This document shows positions 36,701-48,700 of a stretch of DNA of 64,000 nucleotides, piece after piece. How positions within the stretch are numbered: position 1 is the first letter of the stretch; every line of letters starts with the position of its first letter. The stretch spans positions 148,766-212,765 of the forward strand of contig VSDK01010248.1 in assembly GCA_009767595.1 (NCBI GenBank), read 5' to 3'. Below the pieces are notes generated by a model. It was given only the letters and a program-made list of their open reading frames with translations, ran no database searches and was not told where the DNA came from. The DNA is from Symbiodinium kawagutii (taxonomy: Eukaryota; Sar; Dinophyceae; Suessiales; Symbiodiniaceae). A program made the translations under genes and the position numbers.

Positions 36701-39700
36701 CATTGTCCGGAGTGTTTCGTGGTTCGCATCAGGATGTGCCACGGTTCTTGTGGCCATGCCCTAGTCCGATGAGTTGGCCTTCACCCCTTCAGGTTGACAT
36801 TCCTTCCTTTTCAGGGATGCATCCGGATGCAGCATACAAACTCCTATGGCAAACTGTTGAGCAGGCTGCCATGACACAACAACCACAGAACTCTCGTGCA
36901 TCCTGTGGTAGAGGGTGTCGCACACAGCCCAAACGGGTTGTTGGGAGTGCTCATGCCCCAGTCAAGAATGCCAGATTGGGGGAACTCCAACCTGAGTTTC
37001 ATGGAACTGCTTTGGTACATGCCAGATGGTTCAAGCAACTGAGGCGGCTGCAATCATATGTCAGAGCAGTGCAAACCAGACCAAACAACGCCCTTGATGT
37101 CGTCTCCTTGTGGGGTGCCATTTGCCGATCCAAGGGATTCCACCATGGATTTCCAAAGTGGTATGAAAGCTGTGAGTACCGAGTAGTGGGGGCCCCAGCA
37201 GTGCTTCCAGTGTGTCCACCAGTGCATGACCTTGCAGTACTAGTGTTTCAATCATTCCAGCTTGCAGTTCGTGCCCTTGAGAAGAAGCTTCGCTCCCAAC
37301 GCTCCCAGCATGCTAAAGAGCGACATGTTAGCAACCCTAACATGATCTTCAGGGACATCAAACAACCAGGTTTGGGCACAGTTGATCTTATCATGCAACC
37401 CACGAAGGCCACCGTTCATGAGGTTGAACCCACCACCTTGCAGGTCACATTGGATGTAGAAGGAACATTCGACCCTGCGCAACCGGTCTTTTGTGAAGGG
37501 GTCTCATATCCCATCATTCACTCTGACTGTGATGCTTTGTGGTTGGAATCAGTTGAAGGACTTGCAGCTGGTAAAGTCCTCACACAAACCAAGTGTAAAG
37601 GCTCACTCCAGGATATGTTTCGTGCTTTTGAAGAAGCATGGTCTGCCAGATGGAACCGCCACCAGCATGTTTTGCCGTCCCAGTGGCAAGACATCCTTGC
37701 ATTTGCGCAGGCACAAGTGTGTCCAATTGATTGCCAGTACCACCCTGTTGCAGCTGAGGATCTCCAGGCAGTCTTGTCTTGCAAAAGCACACGAACATCG
37801 GGAGGGTTAGATGGTGTGAAAGTTGGTGACTTACAAGCCATGCCACTTGACGTCCTCAATGCACTCTGTAAGTTCTTCACCCATGCTGAGAAACATGGAG
37901 CATGGCCGCAGCAACTTATGACGGGGCGAGTGGTAAGCCTTGCGAAGTCAGCCAATCCCGTGGATGCTGCATCCTTTCGCCCGATTACTATCCTTTGTGT
38001 CATTTGTCGTCTCTGGGGTTCTCTCAGAACGCGTAGTTTGCTGCAGAAGCTTGACAGTGTGTTGCCCACGGATCTCTATGGCAGCAGACCGGCACGTCAT
38101 TCTGCACAGGTTTGGACCCAGCTACTTGTGATGACCGAGCTGGCTAGGGATCGGCAGGAAAGTTTGGCCGGGATAGTGGCCGATATCCAAAAAGCATTCA
38201 ACCACCTACCCAGAACCATTGTTGTGGAAGTAGGAGCTTTGTTTGGTGTGCCACCTCCGATTCTCCTCGCCTGGACGGGAGCAATGACTCAGCTCACCCG
38301 CCACTTTGATGTTCCGGCTCCAATCAAGCCGGTAACATACGTTGCCGACTGGCAAGTCATCGTGCATGGCAGCGAGTTGAGTCATTTACAAGGCAGACGG
38401 ATCTTCAACTAGACCGAGCCAAAACCTACACCTGGGCGATGACTGCCCCCGGTCGACGCTGTCTTCGTTCCCAAGGGTTTCGTGTTGTTCACCATGCTAC
38501 GGCCTTAGGAGCACATGTCCAGTTGACATTGCAGCATACCAATCGAGCACTCATGGACCGGGTTCGCAGTCTCGAACCACTGTGGCCCTCTCTGGCAGCT
38601 TCGCGAGGTAGCTATACCATGAAGGTGAGAGCCATCCGCATGGCAGCGTGGCCGAAAGGACTGCATGGCATCGCTGCCACCTCTGTTTCCAAAGATACGT
38701 TGAAAACCCTTCGAGCTGGTGCAATGAAAGGGCTCAAGGCCCAGGCGCCTGGGGCTAATAGCAGAGTTCATCTCGGATGCATGGCTTGGTCACGGATGGC
38801 TATGGTAGTTTTGACTTGTTTGCACTTTCATTTCCGGAGCTGCAGTTTCGAGCAGAGCAAATGTGGCCCTTAGTGGTTGGATGTTCTGTGGCACATCGCC
38901 ATCACTTTGATGAGTTTCATCGAGTTGATCCTGTGGAAACACGTGCGTGGTTGCAATTGCTGTCCAGAGATGACGCTGGCACTTTTCGCACCCTGCTTAA
39001 TGGTACCTTCTTCACCTCGGACTCCGCGAAACATTGGAACGATGGGGATGATACTTGCAAGTTCTGTGAATGCTCCGATGGAAGGTTCCATCGCTTTTGG
39101 CAGTGTGGACTCTTTGATGCACAGCGACTGCAGATCCCTTCAGACGTTTGGGAGATGATTCCAGTTTTGCCCGAGACACTCACATGTTTGGGCTGGTCTT
39201 TGCGGCCAGTCACCATGGATGCCTGGTTGTGCATGCTTGCTCAGATCCCTGACTATGACATCCGGAGGGCGGTGTTGCTGCCGGCTGAGGGTATCAACCG
39301 CATTTATACAGATGGTAGCTGTTTTCATCAACATGACCGGGTGGTCCGTCATGCAGCCTGGGCATGTGTTCTGGATACAGGTTTGGGCTTTCAAATCATT
39401 GCTCAAGGTGTTCTTCCTGGTCTCTTGCAAAGTGCCTTTCGTGCCGAACTGTATGCAGTAATGATTGTGTTGGAAGTTGCAGCAGTCAATCATGCAGCAG
39501 TGCACATCTACACAGACAATCGTGCGGTGGTTAAGGGCATTCAACGTTTATTGCGTGGTGGGCGAGTGCGACCTAACTCCCCGCATTCAGACCTATGGCT
39601 GCGGTGTTTTCGAGCGTTGCAATGGTGGCAAGGGACGAGCTTGAACATTGAACATGTTCGTGCCCACCAGGACAGATGTGGTGGTGACATAGATTGCCAT

Positions 39701-42700
39701 GGCCGTGCGAACTCTTTTGCTGATCGAACTGCGGTGAGAGCTAACTTGAACCGTAACCATGCCTTTTGGGACTTCCATTCCCATCATGTGCAGCAAGTTC
39801 ATTGGTGCAGGCGGGTTAGCAGAAGTGTTCAACGTGCGTTGCTCAGTGTCAGCCGAGAGGTCTTCAAGACGGAGATGGTTGCCCAAAGTGATGATGTGTC
39901 TCCGCCGGACGAACCTCCTTGTCAGGCCAAACAAGTCCCTTCGGTTGAGTTTTGGCACACAGATGGTGAGCTTCCCTTCAAAATTCGAACTGCGTATGGT
40001 GATGCTTTCATCGGACGTGTCGCTGCGTGGCTTGGTGCAATCCGGACTGAACTGGCATTGTGTGAAGAGGTGTTACCTCGATGGGTGTCCACTTTCCAGT
40101 TGTATGTTGACTTTCAGAAAGCTTGTGGTCGAGGTCCGATACGTGTGGATGGGCGGTGGGACACCAGTGAAACTGGCTTTCCCCTGTCCCCTTTTGATTT
40201 CAAGATTCATTGCCGGTGGTTCTCTCGAGTGGTTCATGCCTTGTTGAAAGCTTGGGGGAATGAGGTTGTCAAAGAGTACACCAGGCCTGATAGTGTGGTT
40301 TTGAGTCTCCATACGTCATGTTTTGCGGTTCCTTGGCCTCAACGTCGGATTCAGGCTGTTGATCATTTCTTTTCTGCGGTTCTTACTGGTGCGGCCACTC
40401 GAGATGGACGGACCCTATGCCAGGTGCCACCAGCCCCTCTTGATGCTGGATTTGTGGTACCGTAAGCTTTCAACATCATGGTGTAGGATGGCGCCCCGTA
40501 CAAAACCGGGCACGTGCAACATCATGGAAAATGGAAAATGGTGGTTTTAAACAATTTGTTATTTTCTCAACTGTATGACCAGCTATTACGGTTGGTTGGC
40601 TCACTTGCTCGTATTTTCCATGACGCGGTTACAATCACCAACCAGATGGTGAATGAATGGTTGATTAAGGGATTACAAAAAATCATCAATGGTAAATCAA
40701 TGGGGTTATAAGCACCCACCAGAGTATGGTGCGTGAACAACTGGATCTACCATTACCAACCATCATCAACCTTGTTTGTGGGTTATTATCCTCTAGTCCT
40801 AACCATCATGTTTCATAGGGGTCGAAACTTGAGTCGAAACCATCAACCAATTAATTCAGATTGATTTAACATGATAAAAAAAGTCCAATCATAGTGTAGA
40901 ATAATACCTAATTCACCTTGCATTAGCCATCAAAAACCACCACGAACCATCATGATCCATCACTCACCATCATGATCCTACTATATCATTCACCATATTC
41001 ACCTAGCAATAACCATCCTTAACCAACCACCATGGATCCATGGTCGTTAATCGCTGTGCGATTCACAGCTTGTTCGTTTCGACTTCGCGTCGCGCCACCA
41101 AGGCTTGGACCCCTTCACGGGGATGGTGGACATGTGGGTGGATCGAAAGGCGCGGTGCACGGCAGTGCACCGTGACAGGGCCGTGGTGGTGGTGGTTGAC
41201 ATGTCATCCGGATGACCAGTGATGCTATAAATATGTTACTAAGATCACTAACAGTTATGGTTGGAGTGAATTAGAATATTGTAATTTGTGAATATACTGT
41301 AATTGAATTAGTAAATATAGTGATGATGATCAGTGATGATCAGTGATAGTGAAATGTTAATGCAGCCATTAACCACTGTAAACATGAATTGGTGATGATT
41401 AGTGGTTTTTTTTATGGTTGATGGCTGCGAGTATCGTGGTGAATTCTGGTTATAGTGGTTAATGTTTGAATCGGACGGTGATGGTCAATAGTAGTTCAGC
41501 AGCGAGATCCAAGAATACGGGTGTTGTGGCATTCCATCCCAGTTGAAATTTGGGTCAAGAGGTTTGTGGCCAGCTTGCGTTTTAAATGCGATTGAATACA
41601 GTCGGTCAGAGGGCAGATAGCTTTTCTTAGCATTGGCTTTTGTTTGACTCACCTGATCCAAGATAGACCTGGTATCCTTTTCATAGCAGACATTTTGTGG
41701 GTGCATAGGCAAGGTGCAAGAAAGCACAAGAAAATGTCCATGTTCTTTGGTGAACCCCATGAGACCTTGAAGGATGGAACTTGTGTGAAAGCTCGATCAA
41801 CTCCCTGCTCCGCGAAAATCATGTGTGGGAATGATGATTCGCCATTGTCAATGGGTTTAGTGATTGATTGTTCATAGGCAATCAAGGGGGATAATGACCA
41901 GGATTGAAATGATTGATCATGGGATTATAGCTTAAGAAGTCGATGACTAATTGAATTATAATTCCACTTGTTAATTGGTTTGATGACAATAGAGGACAAT
42001 CACCTGGTGTTCAGGGAACCCATGGGAGACCCTGAACATCCGTCGCGACGAGGCCATTCGCGAACACTTCGGCCTCATCGAACGGCAACACGTGGCTGCT
42101 GGGATTCCCGGGAGGGATGTCTAGCTGTGACGGTGAACGGTGAGGGTGGATGGTGGTGGTGGTGAGTGGTTCACTTATATACAATGGTGAATGGTTGGGT
42201 AATATACTGTCTATAAGGATGTTATATATTGTTATATGATATTGTTTATATGACATAGTCATATACATATCCTTATATAGGTTGTTTAAGGGTGTTTTCC
42301 TCTTTTCTTCATTTGTTGCTGACAATGATGTGATTAATTGTGGCCAATGAGGATGAATCAGGGCTCATGCTTCAGAAACCCCGAAATCAAAACCGGATGG
42401 GAATCGGATTCCTCCTTTTGAGAAGGTGCGATGAGCTGTAGATTGATTGCTTTGGGGCCAACAAAAACTACACCCTGGTAGGACTGTGCCCGTTCAAGGG
42501 GATGTATACTGCCTGGTCCAAGGGATTTATGGGGGTTTACGCAGGGTTTATGGGGAGTACATGGCTACTATCACTTGTAAACCACGATCATTGATGATGC
42601 TAGTACATGGTTTATCGCTAGAATCCCTCCACTGTAGGACCCAATGATCAATGAGTCAGCAAATGACAAACTGTCATGACTCAACTCTCCTAGTGCAAAC

Positions 42701-45700
42701 GGTCCGTGGGTACCTGATACCACTCTTCCAAGGGTATGCTAAGACACCAGGATAGACACTGCCTCTTCCCAACACATAGGACTGATGTCATGTTTGTGAT
42801 GTTCACCTCTGTTCACCTATATAGTAGTACTATAGTACCCATATGTTTGGGATTGGCAGTTGCTCAGTTTGGAAAGGTCACCCTTTCACTTAGCGAATCT
42901 GTCTTCCAGCAGGGTTCATTTTCAGATGTCCCTGCTGGAGGACGGACCCTTATTGATGGATGAGTTCGGGCACTCGCGGATCTACGAAATGTTCCTGGCC
43001 AATGTGCGTTACAGCGGACACCAGGAGTGGGGAGCTGCTGAGGATCGAAACTTTGAGGTGTTTTGGCTTATGAGTCGTTGATTTACAGGTTTTGAGACCA
43101 GGGCTAGAATGTGTTGAAATGATGCCATTTGTATTTATATATATATATATTAATATTGTTGTTGTTTTACTTTCATGTGCATTATGATGTGTGTACTTGG
43201 AGCAGCTCAGCTGTCGATTGTTGTAGCAATGGTTTCAGTTGGTTGTGACCAACCCTTTTTTACTATAGGAATATTTACTGACCTGCCAAAAAAAACTGAT
43301 TTACAAAGCTACTTAGAGAATCAGCGTATCAAAGATTGGCAATGAACCGAACCACTATTGCCCTGGGAACGATCTTTCATTCTTGTTACTAAACATCACG
43401 GTAGATGGTTAACCATATCCTTTAATTCGTGGTTTCTCAAATTCAAGGGGTACCCCCAGTTATCAACCTTTACATTCGTTTTTCAGTAACAAACTGCAAC
43501 TATAACTTTGGGACCCCCTATGCCCTGAGAAGCCACCAACAAGCGTAGTTGTTGAACCATTATTGTTGGACAGTGATTGTCCTCTATACTAAGCATGATA
43601 ATCCCTTTAAAGATCCATTAAGAACCCATCATAAATCAAACATCCACTTCCGCTAGGACTACGTGTTGCCTCTACGCGTTTGGGAGCCCTAGCTGACGGG
43701 TCGGATCTGGGCAGACTGAAATTAGGGGTCCCCAAATCATAAGTGATACAAAGGGTAGGGGTTACTGTGGCCGGGAGTATTTTCCATACCATTTCCAAAT
43801 TTATATAAATGATCATGTCCGCGTGATTGCTATTCATCTCCCAAGAACAAACGAATTGACTGTTAGTTAGTGTGATTTGGATGTTTATTGATGTTTGTTG
43901 CTGAGTATGAAACGGTCGCATATGTCCACAAGGTGCTCCAACCGACGAAATTAATTACAATGATTGTCACTGGGTATGATGTTTTGCTTGCCAATTATTG
44001 TGTGAACCAGCTGGACTTCTGATAATGATCCTTGCCAGTTTGGACGATTTTTACGCAAGACGATGATCAATGATTGATCAGTCGTGAATCCTTGGAGAAC
44101 AACGGTTAAGAACCAACTGATAGCAGGTTGGTAGTTCAGGATTGATCAACCAATGGTCAATGAATAATTATATAGTGATAATAAATGATTAATGACAAAT
44201 TAATGACAATATCAACCGTCAATATACCACCAACTGATTGACAATGATCAATCATGGTAGATAACAGGAGACCGACCTGCTCATGTCCCCACACATTTGC
44301 TGGTAACCAGCTGCCCCTAGTAAAGCTGGGGGTTTGTTTAGTGCTGGATATACCCCTGTGATGTGAAAAATTGATGAATGGCTTCATCCGAGGCAGATGT
44401 GTTGGTGAACCTGCAGCATTTCTGATGGATGGTTGGTGGTTTCAACCAACCAACTTATTCTGCTGGTTTTAAACCATCAGTAATGGATTGGTTGACAAGC
44501 ATCTTTTTCAAGGGGGTTGTAACCACCAGTTGTGGATGGTTCTCAGCTATGACCTGCATGACCTTATCCGACAAAGCACAGAGCATCCAACTGAGCGCCT
44601 CATCAACGCGTTGTGGCTGCAGCGCTGATGAACAGCCGCCGCTATTCGTTCTCGCCCCAAAGGTTGGTGGATCTCAAGCAGCGTTGGTTCACCATGACGG
44701 GTAAGCAAACACGATACCTTTGGACTGTCCACAAATTGAACAGTGGGGTACACCTTACTTGCAACATCTTTCAACCATAGACATCCATAGATATCTTGTA
44801 AATAATGAAGCGTCCTTGAATCATATGCATGCCTTGGCGTTTCAGTTTGTGCGTCAAACCCCCATGTTGGTTTTCTTCGATTTCGCACCCAAGAGTTGCG
44901 GAGCTGAATTTTTGGATGAACCTATGACTTTAGAATCCGAAGGGTGGTTTCTCAGGTGCCCCTAAATTATCCAATACTAACCACTCATGGAAATCAAGCA
45001 AGCATTTTTGGAGGTACTACTATGACTTGAGCAACCACTTTACAGTACTTGTGAAACCATTGTTGTTGGTGATTGTCCCGTATTAGCCATCATAATCCTG
45101 CATATTTTGAGAAACCACCAAATCGTTAAGATTAGCCTCGGCACCCCCATGGGCTTAGTGCCTGTGGCCCGCCATCCGTGAGGTCAGTAGCATCACTGGT
45201 TTCAGGGTGTTGAGGACAGGGGGACAGGCGACTCCATGCAGATCTTGTTGCTGTGAGCGATCAAGGTTGCATGGTTTACAGCTAGAGCAGAGCTGCTGGA
45301 GCTGCTGGAGTAGCTGGAGGTGCTGAGCAAAATGAACTGGAATTGTTAACAGCTGGCTACAGGTGTTTGCTGCTGGGACGGCTATTAGTTTGCTGGTTGT
45401 TTGGGAAAGTGTTTGGTTGTAGGTGACAACCCATTGGGTTTCTAGCTGCTCAAGTGGGAACTTTGCCATCCATGCTGAGAAGATCAAACCCATGAGGGGG
45501 GTTCAGACACTTCTCGTCCTCAAAGGAAAAAGGATCCCTCGTTGGATACCCCTCAAAGGTACCCGTTTTCTAAGAAAGATATTTGAGATAACAACGGGAT
45601 ACTTTTCCAAGAAAGATACCCCATCAGGGCGTTTTCAAAGATATTTGTACCCATTCGATCGCCAACCCCCTCAGATGTCTCGAGATATGTCGATCTGGGA

Positions 45701-48700
45701 CTCCCTCCTGGCATTGCTGAAGTAGCCAGGATTCTGGTGGAGCAGGGGCGCATTGACAAGCCACCGGAGGTGGGGACCATGGCCTCAAGCAGCGGATGAG
45801 CTGCCAGGGGGTCCTTGTGAAATATGGCATAGAACGAGGTTGGTTGGGGTGGTTGGGTTGGTAGGTTGGTAGGTTGGTTGGCATTCTTTTCAGTTTATAG
45901 AAGGTGAAAACCAAAGTTTTTTGCAAATTCCTTGCAATAACTCTTCGACTTTAACGATGCCGATTTGAAGACAAACCCTTCGACCTGCGACTGTTCCATT
46001 AACCACAACAATAGGATACAATTTGTACCTGAGTAATGGCCTCATTGCCACAACCGTGACCCACAACAAGCGACTGCAGATCATCTACTTGGATTCCGCC
46101 CATGAAGCGGGCGAGACGCTGTTGGAGGTGCGATGGATGGAACGGTGGATGTCGTTGGGGAAGGCGCCAAGGTGTCTGGTGGTGTTTGGAGAAGTTCCTG
46201 GGGCGTCATATGGCGAGTTGGGTCAAGGCTTGAACCGCAACCAACGGTCATGGGGGATAAGTTCACCAACACTGAAATGGTAGGGAAAACAAGGGTTAAT
46301 GATGATAGCAATATGGCTTCATGGATTTTGAGTTTTGATTTTGAGATGCAGCCAGTGTGGTGAAGGCGTGCTTTACTGCGTTTTACACACATTTGTAAAA
46401 ACGACGTATAGAAGCACATGGCACATGTATGATCTATCCCCATTGCATCCGTGAGTTGTAAAATCGCGGTTCTCTTCACTGAGAAACCATGGACCTGCTC
46501 ATTTCATGAGTGACTCATCCACAAGCTCAACATAGCTTGTATGTTGCTTGTCAAGGCAAGTTGATGTAAACAACCGACATAGGGCTGTGAGAAACTATCA
46601 GGTTTGTGAGAAACTATTTACAACAATTATTATACACCAAGTCCAATTGTTCACAGCCATTCCAAATCTTGGAACCTGCATGGTTCTATAATTGATATGT
46701 ATCCAACATTCAAACTACTGGTATGTACAATGTGGTTTCAAGCATTTTTATTTTCCCTTGTGAATTTTAGCAAACGGACCAATATGTTGGCCAAGAATTT
46801 GCCGTACTTATGGTTGACTCAGGATGGCCTAATTGTTAATGATGGTTCTTGGACCAGATCATTATCAACTAATGAATAACTAGTTAACAACTTGTTAATG
46901 ATCATTGACAAACTATCCATGAATGAAAACAACTTGATAGTTAGAAAATTATTAACAATCACTAACTTGATGGTTGATAGTTAATGATCATTAACAACTA
47001 TCCATTGACTAGTTGTTAACTAGTTGAACGATTATCCATTAATGATCATTTAACTAGTCAATTGATAGTTATCCATTAATGATAGTCATTAACAACTAGT
47101 TATCCATTCATGATCATTAACAACTATCCAGTTTAACAACTACCATTACCAGTTTATCCGTTAATTGTTAATGATCATTAACAACTATCAACCATTAATA
47201 ATGATAGTTGTTATCAATTATTGTTAATGATTACTCAAGTTGTTAAAACTATTACGCAGTGAGGATCATTTAATAACTATTATATATTCATTTATTCACA
47301 ACTATCCATTAAATGAATATGTAAAAGTTATTAAATGAATATTAATAGTTATTACTATCATTATTACTATTATTCAGTGAGGATCATTAATATCCAGCAA
47401 TGATCATTTAACTAGTGAATTAATAATTATAGATTAATGATGGTTATAATAACGGAAACTAGTTGTTAACTAATTATCCATTATCAGCAACTGATAGTTG
47501 AAACAACATCAGCTTTTGAGTTTCAGTTCACTCCTTGCGAGGTCCAAGAGGCCTGGCGCCTGCTGGCGGCTCCGGGAGTTCTCTTCGGCGACGACTGGTC
47601 ATGGCGCGGCAGCACAGGGGCGGCGGGTGAAGGCCCACGGTGCATGTCGACCTTGAAGATATCCACAGCATCAATCATCAATGTCATTAACTTCAAAGAT
47701 ATCACGATGATTTTTGAAGATTGATTATCTTCAATCATATCTTTATCGATCCTTGAAGATCTCCTACTTCTTAATGATTGCGTGATCGTTGTTACCATCT
47801 GCGTCTTTCTCAAAATAAGGTACCCACAAATCCTCAGATATTAATCGTTACTAAGGAACAAATGATCCAAGATTAATCATGATACAACCATTCATTTCTG
47901 GGGCAATGAATAAAGGAACCCCCAAGTTGTTTGTTGGTTATTATCCCCATGATCAACAATCATAATTCCCGTTAGAAACCTTTTCATTCCCCTATTATTG
48001 TTGGATACCCACTGGTTATCCCCTATTAATCCCCTATGGTGAACCATAAAACGATTACAGACCCCATTATTCCCCTATAATTTGCCATTAACCATTCTTA
48101 ACCCCTGTTGTTGACCTGATAAACCCTAGTAACTTCCTATCAATTTGTTATTAACCCCTGGTGTTAACCATTCTGATCCCCTATTAACCCTTATAACACC
48201 CTAGTGATCCGCACCGATCTCCCGTCGGAAACCGCGAAACGGCGGCACCGCGCTAGGCCCGGCGTGCGCTCGGACGTCCTGTCCTTCGCAGCGCAGCTGA
48301 ACCAACGGCCCTTGACGACCGAGGAGCGCGTCATGTAAGCGTTCAAGGGACCTAAAAGCGGTAAACAGTGATTAATAGTGATGAATAGTGATTACTACTA
48401 GTGGTTAATAGTGGTTAAATTAATACAGTTGATTAATACTGAACTATATTGTTACCAAGTGGACTATGAAAATCAACTATAGTGATGAACAGTGATTACT
48501 ACTAGTGGTTGATAGTGGTTAACTATAGGGTTTAATAGTGGTTGTAGGTGCATGGGAAGCTATAGTGATTAATAGTGGTTCATAGATGTTCTATAAGGTG
48601 GTTAATGGTGGTTAACTATTGTGATTGATAGTGGTTACTGGTGGTTAATAGATGTTCAATCAGGTTAATGATAGTGATGATGACAGTCGTGAATAGGGGT

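Larger units (their letters stand above)
31333..40538 (+). mobile_element. 5'-truncated LINE carrying a DNA cytosine methyltransferase
   Basis: A 9.2-kb non-LTR retrotransposon with identical 14-bp target-site duplications. Order of domains: C5-cytosine methyltransferase and protease-like ORF, coiled-coil ORF, AP endonuclease plus reverse transcriptase, zinc-knuckle-like motif, RNase H. The 3' end is A-rich (ggaaaatggaaaa) without a long poly(A). Its GC-richer, intact-looking long frames contrast with the host DNA, so insertion looks recent relative to the surrounding MITE debris. It is inactive: methyltransferase motif I is cut off, part of the RT core is deleted, and two frameshifts separate the RT and RNase H frames. 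Capture of cytosine methyltransferases by retrotransposons has been described in dinoflagellates. Confidence 0.93.

Noticed and set aside
44530..44690. Frame YDLHDLIRQSTEHPTERLIN and ADEQPPLFVLAPK as a methyltransferase exon
   Set aside because: Exons E and F join exactly without it, and the two parts are in different frames. It shows how often open frames arise by chance here.
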